This document shows, one piece after another, positions 23,901-50,829 of a DNA stretch of 64,000 nucleotides (its first letter is position 1; every line of letters begins with the position of its first letter). The stretch lies in NCBI RefSeq assembly GCF_000283155.1, contig NW_004454225.1, positions 534,233-598,232 on the forward strand, in the 5' to 3' direction. The DNA is from Ceratotherium simum simum (taxonomy: Eukaryota > Chordata > Mammalia > Perissodactyla > Rhinocerotidae). A program made the position numbers and the translations under genes. The notes below the pieces were generated by a model. The model did no database searches and had not been told where the DNA came from. It worked only from the letters and a program-made list of their open reading frames with translations.

Positions 23901-26900
23901 AACTTCATCTCCATCTACAACACAGTGATGAAGGTGAGGGGGACGGGCGGCCATGGTGGTGGGGCCTGCTGAGCCCCCCAACGGTGAGACAGTAGGCTTG
24001 GGGACTCAGGCTGTGGAGCCAGGCAGACCAGGGTTTGACTTCGGGCTGTTAGAAGCTGTGGGACCCAGGCCTGGGCAAGGCCTCTAGCCTCTGTGTGCTC
24101 AGTTTCCTCATCTGCAAAGTGAAGCTACTAGTACTTACCTCAGAGGGTTTTGTTGTGAAAATTAAACGAGGAAATAAATGTGAATACACAATAGTTGTCA
24201 TATATTAAACATTCAATGAAGGTTAGCCATTATAATGGTTAAAAAATAAGCAAAAAATCAAACATGGTACCCTGAGCTTTCAGAGAACTTATTCGTCCAT
24301 CCATCCGACAAATATTTATTGAGCACCTACTGTAAGCCACGTACCTGAAGAAGACATACAAGGCTCCTGTTTTCATGGAATCTACATTCTAACTGGGGAG
24401 ACAGATAATAAAACAAGCAAGAAAAACTTGGGTTAGGGTTAGGGATAATTAAATAATGAAAATAAGGTGATGTTTCCTTCGATTATTAAAAACAATGTTT
24501 TAAACATAGGGTTACACGACAGAGAGCAAATAGGGAGCTGTTCAGGGAGCGTGATCAGGAAGGGCCTCTCTGAAGAGGTGACATGAAAGCTGAGATCTGA
24601 GTGACACAGGAATCAGTCATGTGAAGATAAGAGGAAGAACATTTGAAGCAGAAGGAATAGCTGGTGCCAAGACCCCCAGAACAGGCACGAGCTTGGTGTA
24701 TTCAAAGGACAAACTGAAGGAGGGCGCGTGGGGAGCTCAGCAGACGAGGGCCGCCCGCTGGTGGTGGGGATGCTGACAGCGGGCTGGGCGAGGGCAGACG
24801 GTGCAGGTTAACAGTTTGGATTTAATTTTGTGACGGGAAACTGTTGCTTTGACGCATGGCCGTTTTACAGAAGGAGAGACTGAGCCTCTCTCAGTTCCAC
24901 TCTGATGACCCAGGCCCTGGGCCATAATTGTTAGGTTATGTTGGGGTGAGGCATTTTCTGAGCTTTTCACCAGCCATCCTAGCTCTTTAAGGCAACAGAG
25001 TTTAGTGGAAGAAGCCCAGGTTTCCAAGTCAGAAAAGTGAGCTGTAACTGCTTGGATGCTGGTAACAGAGACTTAAAATAAGAGTTATTTTAGTAGGTAA
25101 GATTTTATTTTTACCTCACTCGTAACATGAAGTCTGGAGGTGGACAGTCGACGGCTGGGATGGTAGCTCCCTTTAACTTTCTGCTCTGCTGTCTTTAGTG
25201 TGACCAGGATTCATGGGTGTGTGACCCATGCAGTTGCTTAGAAGGGCCCCATGCTTGGTTTAATGCTCTGCTGTTGCCACCTTGGAATTCTTAATTTTTG
25301 AACTAGAGGCCCTGCAAATTATATAGCTGGTCCTGAATGTGATATCTATCCTCAAGGTTGCCTCAGGGTCACAAACTGGGTGCTAGAGCGCCTACTGTCA
25401 TATCACATTCTGGGCAGGAAGGAGGAGGAAGGGGAGAAAGAGCAACAGGGTGCCTGCCAGCTGGGTAAGCCCTTTTAAAAGAGCTTTCCCCAAACTCTAC
25501 CCGGTGACTTCAATCTACATGTCACTGACCATCCTTATCTGCAAAGGAAGCTGGGAAATGTAGTTTTTAGGCACATCGTCTGATAGGAGTCCTATTTTTA
25601 AGGAAGAAAGGCTACATGGGGGGAATCCTACCTATCTTGCAGGGCTATTGTGAAGATTACTTGAAATATTACACGTCAAGTGCCTAGCACCCAGAAAATA
25701 TTTAACCAAAGCAAGTTCTCTTTCTCCTCCATATCAGAGATGTCCCTTTGGGATTCCAAGCATGTCATTCCTAGAATTGGTGGAACAGAGGATGCTTTTA
25801 CTTGCAGGGTGTTGAACTCAGTGTAAACTTCAGTCTGAGGTCCTAAAATCACTGCTTACTTAAATCCAACACACAAGTAGCAAATACCACAAGTCAAGGG
25901 TCTGACTTGGGCAATCCTGGCAGTGACTGCAGACCTAGCTGTTGGCATGGCTGAATGAGGTTTGGGAACCTTAAAGAGGCCAGTTTCCACTTGTGTGAAG
26001 TGAAGACGTCATCACCGATTCCACTGATTCATTCACTCATTCCAGCATTTGTTTTGTGCCAGGCCTTGAGTTAGGGGCTCGGATTCAGAGGTGGACAGGA
26101 TATGGACCCTCTTGTAGGAGTCTTCTCTCATAGGGGAGACAGACTGGTACAGAGACACTCACCGAACATGTGATCATGGGCAGCAGTGGATATTTTCACA
26201 TGGAGATATGGTGACAGAGTTATATGTGCCTCATTCTGGTGAGAAAAGAATTCGAGGAAATAACTTAACCTGACTTTTGAAGTACAAATAGGAGTTCTCG
26301 AGGCCAGTGTGGTCCTGGACCAGCAGCATCAGCATCACCTAGGAACTTGCTGGAAATGCAAATTATCAGGCCCACTCAGATGTACTAAATCAGAAACTCT
26401 GGGGGCAGGGGAAGGGCAGCCATCGATGTGATTTTGATGCACATTCAAGTTTGAGAACCTCTGGCCTAGAAGGTTCAAGGCCAGACCATAAAATCATTAT
26501 ATGCTGGAAAACAGCTACTGTAATTAGAGAGTTTTTCTGTAGGAGCAACGATCAACTGATTCCAGGGATGTTAGTCCTTGGAGAAGAATGCTCACAAGTG
26601 ACTGATGCAGATCCAAGAAGCTGAGGTCCCTGCAACACTACTGCTGATTTCCCCAACAAAGACCAGTCCAGGTTTTTTTGCCTAATGCTGTCCTGTGAGG
26701 AGATGCCTAGGCACCTTTGAGTCTTCATGGTAGCACAATCAGTTACTTAACAAAAGGGTCATTAGCTTCAGGTTCTAGGCCACTGACCTAGGAGAAATTG
26801 AAAACACATTTCACCTCTTCCACCTTAAGGCAGAGCATTAGCTCTTGGGTTTGGTAGGTCCCAACTCAGAGTGGCCTTGAAGCCCAGCTAATAGGCTGGG

Positions 26901-29095
26901 AAATGACTTCACTGATTCTCATGTCTCTCTCTCTTTTTAGGTGGTTTTTCTCCTCTGTGCCTATGTCACAGTGTACATGATCTATGGGACATTTCGGAAA
27001 ACGTTTGATAGTGAGAATGACACATTCCGCCTGGAGTTTCTTCTGGTCCCGGTCATTGGCCTCTCCTTCCTTGAGAACTACAGTTTCACTCCCCTGGAGG
27101 TAAGGGCAGGGACCCAGAGTACTAATCCCCAAAGGTAAACATGCTCCCTAACATCCTTCCCTCCAGACTCTTAGTAATGGCTGGGCTTGCTTTCTGCTAC
27201 AAGCGTGACTACTACATATTGTTCAGTTATAAGTTTAGAAATTGGCAACCAGCTATTCACACTGCTCCACGTGAAAATGGGCACATCTAAACAGTCATGC
27301 TCATGAACAAAGCAGGCATCACAGCACCACTTTCGGCTGCTGAGACCTGTCCAGCAAGCCTTGAGCGACACTAGAGCAAGACCAGGCCAAGATTCTAACT
27401 CAGCAGGTCTGGGTTGTGGCCCAAGAAAACTGTGGGGCAACAAGCATCTCAGATTTTGATGCTGGTGTTCATGGACTGTATTTTGAGAAACCACAGCCTC
27501 ATTTAAGACGAGTTTATACAATAAAATTCTGCAACAATTAGAAGTTATGTTCTACAGTTCATGCTATGTTGTGAAAAAATCAGCATGCTTGGACTTTTAA
27601 AAAATATTTTGTATTTACAGAGCAAGGAGTGGAATGAGGTACTGATTAAAATATTAAAAATTTCAAGAATGTGGTTTTTTGCTTCACTGTATTCTCTCCG
27701 ATAAACATATTATTTTAGTAATTCAGTTCTTTTAAAGAGATGGTCTCCTTGGTCTTGATCAGCTTCCTCTGGCCATTTCTCTTTGGCTCAGATCCTCTGG
27801 ACTTTCTCTATCTACCTGGAATCAGTGGCCATCCTGCCCCAGCTCTTCATGATCAGCAAGACTGGCGAGGCTGAGACCATCACTACTCACTACCTGTTCT
27901 TTCTCGGGTTGTACCGGGCACTCTACCTGGCTAACTGGATCAGGCGGTACCAGACTGAGAATTTCTATGACCAAATTGCAGTGGTGTCTGGAGTAGTACA
28001 AACCATCTTCTACTGTGACTTCTTCTACTTGTACGTGACCAAAGGTAGGTGCTGGGAGAGCAGAGTGGTTGCTGGCACTGGCCTAAGGAGTTACTCATCC
28101 ATTCAATTTGAAGGGATATAGAAGAGAACAGAAGCAAGTCTCTGCTCCTCACGGTGCTTACATCCTAACGGGAAGTTTTTCAGGAAACAAGGGCCATGAA
28201 AAAAGTAATACAGACCAATAGAGTATTATATGTACTGTGCAAACACTGTATACAGGGAAGACAGCCATGAGATGACATTTGATACAATATCTAGTTAGGA
28301 AACTATAGCAGAAAACCATTCCAGAGAACAGCGTATGTATAAGCCCTAAGGCAGGAACTAGCTTGGTGTGATAAAGGACAAAAAGGCAAGTGTGGTCAAA
28401 ATCTATAAACCTGGAGATTGAATCAGAGGTCAAGCAAGATCAATCACACAGGACCTCACAGGTTAGGGTAAGGGGTTTGCATTGCATTCTTTTTTTTTTA
28501 AAGATTTTATTTATTCATTTTTTCCCCCCAAAGCCCCAGCAGATAGTTGTATGTCATAGGTTCACATCCTTCTAGTTGCTGTACGTGGGACTCGGCCTCG
28601 CGCTAGACGGAGAAGTGGTGCCTCGGGGCGCGCCCGGGATCCAAACCCGGGCCGCCAGCATCAGAGCGCGCGCACTTAACCGCTAAGCCACGAGCCGGCC
28701 CTTGCATTGCATTCTGATTGCAAACTGCTGCCATTTGGAGGGTCATTTAAAAAACCAACCCACCAGATTCTGCGTGGGGTATAAGGCAGCCAAAGCAGGG
28801 AGACTTCTTATGGGTAGTTGCAGTTGTCCAGCAAGAGGTAATCAGTGGAAACAGAGATGTGGACAGCTCTATCCAGTGGCGTTATGAGGGATGGCTGATG
28901 GACTGGACATGAGATGTGGAATAGAGGCCAACTGCTAAATTTACGGCCCGAGGGAGTTGGTGGTGGTGGAATCAGTAACCAAGATAGGGGTCAGTGAGTC
29001 TGCAATTAACCTGCAATGGAGTTTCTCCCTTGGCTTTAACATCTGAATATATACTGTGAACTGGGCATTAGAGATACTAAGATTACGCCCCAAGT
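19117..29095 (+). CDS. KDELR3: KDEL endoplasmic reticulum protein retention receptor 3 (5 coding exons)
   Basis: Seven-membrane-segment receptor that captures escaped ER-resident proteins with C-terminal KDEL-type signals in the acidic Golgi and returns them by COPI vesicles. Exons 19117-19207, 23833-23933, 26941-27099, 27792-28044 and 29155-29095+1 region (last exon 29155-29195 including UTR; stop at 29193-29195 as read) join in frame through GT-AG introns to 214 codons, the normal family length. The ligand-pocket residues are present: Arg5, Arg47-Tyr48-Asp50 (TTRYLD), Glu117, Glu127, Arg159, Asn165, Arg169, Asp177 and Asp193. The tail ends KGKKLSLPMPI with Lys206-Lys207, the COPI-recruiting dilysine. 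The gene-specific [20 protein letters not shown] start and the LSLPMPI end favour KDELR3 over KDELR1/2. The gene looks intact. Note that the exact stop is 29193-29195, so the CDS span should be read as 19117-29195. Confidence 0.97.
20000..20480 (-). repeat. LINE L2 fragment, antisense
   Basis: Antisense L2 recognised by GGGGATACAGAGATGAACGC at the start, and by AAAGGGCCTTGTCTGTCAGA with GGAGTTGGGACTGGGGAG further on. Confidence 0.55.
20896..20924. repeat. (GT)n microsatellite
   Basis: About 14 uninterrupted GT units. Confidence 0.95.
21840..22350. repeat. Inverted pair of L2 fragments
   Basis: 21840-21930 reads as sense L2 (CCATTACATTTAGAATAAAA), while 21990-22350 is antisense L2 (GGATTTGGGTCTTTATTTTA, GGAGCCACTTAAGGGCTTCA, GGATGGCTCTCGGTTTTTTA). 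Confidence 0.65.
22755..23060 (+). repeat. L1 3' UTR fragment
   Basis: Sense L1M-type tail: GATGTTAACATTAGAGGAAG, CTGGGTGAAGGGTATATGGG, AAATCTAAAATTATTTCAAA, ending in AAAAGTTAAAG. Confidence 0.75.
23833..23933 (+). CDS. KDELR3: KDELR3 coding exon 2
   Basis: Acceptor GGCCATAG|GT, donor GATGAAG|GTGAGG. Encodes Gly31 (split) to Lys64, including the TTRYLD ligand-pocket motif (Arg47, Asp50). Confidence 0.97.
24000..24240 (+). repeat. MIR SINE, near full length
   Basis: From GTGGAGCCAGGCAGACCAGG through the TCAGTTTCCTCATCTGCAAA core to the terminal AACATTCAATGAAGGTTAGC. Confidence 0.85.
24290..24860 (-). repeat. LINE L2 fragment, antisense
   Basis: Complement of the L2 3' end: ACAAATATTTATTGAGCACC, then GGAAGGGCCTCTCTGAAGAG, GAGCTTGGTGTATTCAAAGG and GGATTTAATTTTGTGACGGG. 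Confidence 0.8.
26300..26465 (+). repeat. MER5A hAT-Charlie DNA transposon
   Basis: Nearly complete: GTCCTGGACCAGCAGCATCA, GAAATGCAAATTATCAGGCC, AATCAGAAACTCTGGGGGCA, TTTGATGCACATTCAAGTTT. Confidence 0.85.
26941..27099 (+). CDS. KDELR3: KDELR3 coding exon 3
   Basis: Acceptor CTCTTTTTAG|GTGG, donor CTGGAG|GTAAGG. Encodes residues Val65 to Glu117, with membrane segments 3-4 and the DTFRLEF loop. In-frame junctions at both ends. Confidence 0.97.
27100..27791 (+). other. KDELR3: KDELR3 intron 3
   Basis: Contains a diverged MER5-like copy at about 27395-27505 (GCATCTCAGATTTTGATGCT, TTTTGAGAAACCACAG). The remainder is AT-rich with nothing recognised. Confidence 0.7.
27792..28044 (+). CDS. KDELR3: KDELR3 coding exon 4
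   Basis: Acceptor TTGGCTCAG|ATCC, donor ACCAAAG|GTAGGT. Encodes Ile118 to Lys201 plus one base, with Glu127, Arg159, Asn165, Arg169, Asp177 and Asp193 of the signal-binding pocket. Confidence 0.97.
28090..28990 (-). repeat. LINE L2 fragment, antisense, interrupted by a SINE
   Basis: Left half runs to 28490 (AGCCCTAAGGCAGGAACTAG, AGCTTGGTGTGATAAAGGAC). The right half resumes at about 28716 (CTGCCATTTGGAGGGTCATT, GTAGTTGCAGTTGTCCAGCA). Confidence 0.7.
28491..28701 (-). mobile_element. ERE-type tRNA-derived SINE (perissodactyl)
   Basis: A 211-base SINE in reverse orientation: poly(T) head on the plus strand, then the complement of GGGCCGGCTCGTGGCTTAGC with tRNA-like A and B boxes (TGGCTTAGCGGTTAA; GGGTTTGGATCCCGG). 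It is flanked by a perfect 14-base target duplication TTGCATTGCATTCT (28477-28490 and 28702-28715), so both ends are certain and the insertion is fairly young. The family is known from horses and their relatives. Confidence 0.9.
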
Positions 29096-29154
29096 TATAA
29101 AGGAGTCCTTTCATCAGTATGGTAAATTCTAATTTAATCTCTATTTTCTTCTAG

Positions 29155-29195
29155 TCCTTAAAGGAAAGAAGTTAAGTCTCCCAATGCCAATTTGA
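29155..29195 (+). CDS. KDELR3: KDELR3 coding exon 5 (terminal)
   Basis: Acceptor TTTTCTTCTAG|TCCTT. Completes Val202 and encodes LKGKKLSLPMPI followed by TGA at 29193-29195. Carries the Lys206-Lys207 COPI retrieval signal. Confidence 0.97.
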
Positions 29196-30120
29196 GGGCC
29201 CTGAGATGTTCTACACCTCAACAAGTACATGGAGCAAACTATATGAAATGTTCTCCTGGGTGACTTATACATGACTCAGACCAAACATTAAAATTAAAGC
29301 CAGAAAAATGCTTAGCATGGACTTCAGCAAAGCACTGATCATTCCATCTAGAAGACATTCTCATCAATAATATCTCCCTTAAAGAGGTAATGAAAAACCT
29401 CAAATATGGTGCCTCACAACATCAACTGGAACATCAAGAAACCTTAGGTGACAAACCCATGAATGGGTCAAATAAACTACCGCTTTCTAAGGTGCTAGTG
29501 GGAGACTTATGCAAAGAAACAAGTCAATCCCAATCTGGAAAGATATTCCTCTGTGTATAAGGCCAATGTCCCAAATGAAGACCACAGGCCAAGTATCAGA
29601 AGTCTGCTGTTGTGGTAATCTTCACCTTCTAGGTAGGAGACCACAAAATTTAGGCAATCAAGCTATGAAGGTGATAGCCATATGGGTGTGAAATATTATT
29701 TCATTTCTAACCTGCCTTCAAGCCACAAGCAAACCAAATTTACCAGCTTTGGCTAGATTTAAGTAGTTTCGTGCCTCACCTTTAAAACTGACTTGATTCT
29801 TACTGTGGCTCACAGTAGCCCCACACTCATTACTTAAAACCAAATAACAACCTACATGGGTACCATTAGCACGATGATCGTTTTACTGATGAGGAAACAG
29901 ATACCCAAGCCTTTACCTACCAGGTATTCTGTCTTGTTGCTTTGTAACTCAAATTTTTGCATTAAGACCAATCAATCCCACCTCCCTTTCACATTTTTAG
30001 GTGCTAAGGTGACTAGTCAATCCAACATCCTCAACCTTGGTCTTGAAGCAAATAAAAACTGTAAGAAGACTACTCTTGGACTACAGTCAATTTTTAAGCA
30101 ATAAAAAGTTCACACCTTAT
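29196..30120 (+). other. KDELR3: KDELR3 3' UTR
   Basis: AT-rich sequence without coding signals runs to the poly(A) signal near 30100. A weak antisense MIR-like stretch lies at about 29845-29940. AATAAA hexamers at about 29471 and 30051-30056 are possible earlier signals. Confidence 0.8.
30100..30105 (+). terminator. KDELR3: KDELR3 poly(A) signal
   Basis: AATAAA. Cleavage would fall at about 30115-30130, inside the 3' end region of the convergent DDX17 transcript. Confidence 0.75.
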
Positions 30121-32673
30121 TGTCAACAGTGTTTTATTTATACCTACAAAAGAAAACAAGATGGTATCAAAAGGACAATTTACAAACTAAGAATAGTAAC
30201 ATAGCTCTTAGCATCCTGTGCCTGAACATCACACATCTACAAATCTTTCAAGTCTTAACGCAACAGGAATGTGTTGAGAGACCAGCAAAGACATGAATAG
30301 AGCACTGATCCCAAGCAAAAGCCACCAACCTTTTAGATGAGATAAGTCCACACAATGAATTGTTAGGGAGGGATTGGGGAGAAGCAGCCCCATAGGTTAA
30401 TATTGAAATCTTTTCCCTAAGTGAGTTTTAACCATGACTGCAATAACTAGCATCAGATGAGGACTCTTCTGCTCATGTTCTGAAGCAAAGACAGAACCTG
30501 AATTATGAGTGACAGACATGGAGGCAGAAGAGTTATTCTAGAGCTATACAGGAAAAACTCTGCTCAATTTCAGCTGTAATCGGGCCACAATAGCTTTTGA
30601 GATTTTGGATATGCTGTTATTTTGACTTGATGATTGCCAACATCCCTGGTGGAAAAAAGGAAGCAAGCAGCAGACCAAACACCCACTGCTTGCCCAGAGA
30701 CCTCTCCTGGGAAGGGATGCTTTTCGGACCTGCAAGAGAGTAGGACATCCCCTGTGGTGGCACCTCTTTTTTTTTTTTTAAAAAGAAAATCAGAATTTTG
30801 GTGTAGAAAGAAATGTCTACAATGGACTGGTCAGTGCTTAGGCAACTTTTTTGGGGAAACACTTTGGTTTCAAAGCACAAACAGTTTTGCCATGTTTTTC
30901 CTGTGCCTACCATCCTCCCTTGGCCTCAACTTCTATAAGGAGAAAAAAAGAGAAGTAAAGTTAAGAAAGAAGAAAGTGAAAAAAAAAAAAAAAGATGTCA
31001 AAGTTCTTACATGCATATATTTCAGCTTATGCTGACAACCTACCTGTATGTTGCACATTCAACCATACTTTCAGAACCCCTCAGAAACAATCCCTTCTCT
31101 CTCCCTGAAGAATTTTAAAAGGAAAACAAAACAAACACCTCAAATATTTAGATCTTACAAACCAGCAAGCACTCTCAAGCCTCAGCCAAAGAATGCAGTG
31201 GAGCCTTCCCCCTTTAACTACATTGTAAATGAACAATACTGGTAATAGCATAAAAAAAATTAACAGTCCCACACTCGATATGGAAGAGGTTTTCTGGGGC
31301 TGTCTGATCTCCCTGTCCTGTTATGGTGAACACAAGAGCAGAAAATTCTTTCTAGGCCCAACTGCTATAGCAAATCTCAGTAAAACAGTATTACTGTGAA
31401 GGGGACAAACTCACCTACCTTCAGATGGAGGAAAAGTAAAAGGACTTAGGCTTTAGTCCTCCGTAAATTTTCTTAAGCACTACCTACCTGTAAAAGGCTG
31501 AGTGCAAAAGGATGCCGAGGAAAATTTGCACCCAAAAGCTGTTAGAAAGCACTGCAGAGAACAGAGTATGAAGAGAGTAAGAATTCTTTCTTAATAAACC
31601 CTTAAGTTCCTTTATTCAAGATAACTTGGCCAAAATGGCTGACTAGCTAGCAAACAGCTGCTTTTATCCTAGCTCTACAGATACTGAGTTTAACAAGAAA
31701 ACTTGCCCATTGAGTATATTGTTTATAATTAAAGGTCATTTTTATACTGCAGGTGAATGCATACTTAACTGGTTAATAAAGTAAATTTCCAGTGAGTATT
31801 TATGTTCATTCTGCTCACAGCAGCTGTCTGGTTGGAAAATGAATCTCACAGATGGTCCCTGGTTATATGGGGAAGAATAGGCAGCTTCCACCAGATGCTG
31901 AGATGCTACATTTAACCACTGCAATAAACACTTGGGGTTTTTAATTAAAAGATACACTTAAAAAACTCAGACTCAGCAATTCAATTTCTAACCTGACACT
32001 AAAATGGTTATTTTTCAATAATTGGGAAGGGGGAAGGCAGAGTGTAAGGGGGACAAAACCAATTAGGAACTTTTTTAAACTGTCAAATGCACTTAACAAG
32101 CAATCAGCCAAAAGGACAATGGCAAAGCACTGTCTTAAAAACTCATCAGGCCTTGAGGAACCCTGTTCCAGCTTGAAAAACATTAAAAAGCATTACAGAA
32201 AATGTGCAGGGAACTCCCTCTTGGTTTTCTAACCCAGTAACGAGAGCAATTTAAAGCAGAGATGCCATCTTCTTCTGCAGAATTCACCCCTCTACCCTCC
32301 CCTACCCCCCAACTCAAGACAACAAAAAGTGGGCTCCAACAAAAGGGCCTAATACCTTACTTTTTCTTTTAAGATGAAAAATAGCTCAAATATCCTCAAC
32401 ATGCAAGAAGTCGGGGGGAAAAAAAAAATCTCTTCCAGTCGGCTATATATATATATTTTTTTTTTACAAAATCTGTTATTACAGACTGGATCATTTTGGC
32501 GGGCAGAAGAAACCTGGCAGTGAATTCTAACTAATCTGCATGAATGACAAATCACAATGGTTGGGGAAAAAATAAAAATAAAAAAGAAAGAAAAGGGGAA
32601 GAGAAAAAAAAAAGGAAAGAGCGCTCCTTTAAATGTAGTTAAGTTTGCAGAAGTCACTACCACTTTAGTGGTT
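30120..32673 (-). other. DDX17: DDX17 3' UTR
   Basis: About 2.55 kb of AT-rich sequence between the DDX17 stop codon and its distal poly(A) signal, similar in size to the long 3' UTR known in other mammals. It has homopolymer A/T tracts (30771-30786, 30979-30994, 32449-32464) and a TA run at 32444-32454, but no open frame of note or clear interspersed repeat. Confidence 0.8.
30133..30138 (-). terminator. DDX17: DDX17 poly(A) signal
   Basis: AATAAA on the minus strand (TTTATT on plus). Cleavage expected at about 30110-30123. A further minus-strand hexamer at 31611-31616 could give a shorter 3' UTR. Confidence 0.75.
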
Positions 32674-49220
<16,547 letters not shown>

Positions 49221-49457
49221 GGTCCCAAATGGATAGAGATCTGGGAGCGGGGCACGGATGGCCGGGCTCGGGAGGGCCTGCGGCTCCGGTCTGGTGACGA
49301 CCGATGGCGGCGGCGCCTCCGCTGTTGGGGCGGCGGCAGGCGCGGCGCTCTCTCGCTCCGACGCGCTGTCTCCCGTCGCAGACGCCACCGTCGCCGCCTC
49401 TCTCGTCGGAGACGGGAGCAAAACACAGAGAATCGGGGTTATAAAAACAGTGGCTAG
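49221..49457 (-). CDS. DDX17: DDX17 amino-terminal extension (p82 form)
   Basis: The frame stays open 79 codons upstream of the p72 ATG and encodes an extension recognisably like human p82: PILCVLLPSPTREAATV, then an Ala/Pro/Glu-rich part, then RAPLPDLYPFGT directly before the p72 methionine. The human form is known to start at a CUG codon. The aligned codon here (49457-49455) reads CTA, and an in-frame TAG lies at 49466-49464, three codons further up. Other near-cognate candidates are ATA at 49442, ATT at 49433 and TTG at 49421. The true start is therefore uncertain. Confidence 0.7.
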
Positions 49458-49624
49458 GTTTGGCTACGCTCAAACCCGGCACTGCCGCGGCTTAGGCGTC
49501 TCCTTCCCTCCCAGCGACTGCACAAAATGGCGGCCGGCGCTGAGACTGCTCCAGCTTAACGCTACGTACGTCGGAGGCGATACGTAAACAGCGTCTCGGA
49601 ACAGTCCGAGAGCTTCGCGGAGTA

Positions 49625-50131
49625 CTACGGATATTCTTGAAGGCATTTTACGTCAGTTGCGGAGGTGGGCGCATTTTGCGGCCGGCAGAAGTAAAACAAA
49701 GTACGGATCGAGCGTAGAGTTCTCGCGCCACCTGAACTAGAACGTGGTGGGGGGGGTGGTGAAGAGCCTCCGGTGCGACGTAACATTCTTTGCGTCGTTA
49801 GCCGGCCCACTATTGCGAAGATGCGCAGTGTGCGTAACGCATTCTGTTTGGAGAATAGAGGATTTTGCCGGGTTCCGACCGCGGGCCGGAATCCGGGTCC
49901 GCTTGTGCAAGTTTGTCTGTATAGACAATAACTGTCGTCCATCTTGCCGTCGTCAAGTTTCAGGGTCTCCAGGTGCCGAAAGTGCAGGAGGGTCTTCAGG
50001 GTCTCTGGCTGGCGCTCCTCCATGGCCTTGCCGGCTCTTCGGCCCCGCCGCCCTGGGCCTGCCGAGACTGACCGCGCGCCCGGCGCCATTTCCTTTCGGT
50101 TGCCTCCCGGCGCGCTGTCGCCGGCAGCCAT
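49625..50131 (-). other. Unassigned 168-codon open frame in the DDX17 CpG island
   Basis: The minus strand is open from ATG at 50131 (CATCATGGCTGCC context) to 49625. The first 70 codons hold MAAGDSAPGGNRKE and a non-random MEERQPETLKTLLHFRHLE segment; the rest is unlike protein. I do not recognise it. It could be an upstream exon of DDX17, a first exon of another transcript, a retrocopy remnant or chance in GC-rich DNA. Confidence 0.25.
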
Positions 50132-50829
50132 GATGGATGCGCCATGTCGGTTCTTTCGGGAGTTGGTCAGGCGGCGACGTCCCCGCTGAGTTAAAGCACT
50201 CTTTGCTGCAGTTGGTTCACACAGAAGTGCATTTTCTGAACAGTATGTTTACCCTGTCCTCGGCTGAGCACAGTTGGCTAACAAAGAACCAAAATGTGGG
50301 TGATGCCCCACTTACGGTGGCCGCCGCGGTCCTTTGGCCGCCATTACCCGGCGCTGCCTCAGGAGGCCCGTGGAGGCCCTTAGCGCTCTCCCGAGGCGGA
50401 GGCGTCCAAGCGGTGGGCCTCAGAAAAGGTGAAGGCCTGAGGACGTGTTTGTGAGCAGGCTAGGCCGCGTTCTCTCTCAGTTCGTCGAAGCTGGCTCTTC
50501 TCCGCGCCTGCTGCTTCCCCTCCCACTGCACTGTGAAGTCCCACAAGCGTGGCTAGGTGGCCTCACGGAATCCTCGAGCCCCGAGGGCCCTTGGAGAGCG
50601 CTCGTTTGACATCTCTCTTATTTATTTCTACAGATGGATAGAAGGGGGGACACTTGAGGCCCCTCGTCGTGGGGGCCAAGTGGTGTCTTCCGCTCTGTTC
50701 TGTTTCCCAAATTACTGCAAAAGTAGCATAGGGAGTGGAGCTTCAGGACAGGCTGTTCAGATGTCTCTTGGGCCGAAAGAGGCAGATGGGCCGTGGAATT
50801 CATTGGACAAGTGTTGACCGCCTAACGGA

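Larger units (their letters stand above)
23934..26940 (+). other. KDELR3: KDELR3 intron 2
   Basis: 3.0 kb. Contains a near-complete sense MIR (24000-24240), antisense L2 (about 24290-24860), antisense L2 start (26020-26290) and a MER5A copy (26300-26465). A short telomere-like GGGTTAGGGTTAGGG lies at 24430-24444. 25030-25990 holds no element I can name. Confidence 0.8.
28045..29154 (+). other. KDELR3: KDELR3 intron 4
   Basis: 1.1 kb, filled largely by an antisense L2 (about 28090-28990) that is split by an ERE SINE at 28491-28701. Confidence 0.8.

Noticed and set aside
27171..27521. 116-codon minus-strand frame in KDELR3 intron 3
   Set aside because: Overlaps a MER5-like element and has no recognisable domain; antisense to a well-supported gene.
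28600..28700. Possible tRNA gene (A and B boxes)
   Set aside because: The boxes belong to the tRNA-derived ERE SINE with poly(A) and target duplication; no cloverleaf of a functional tRNA.
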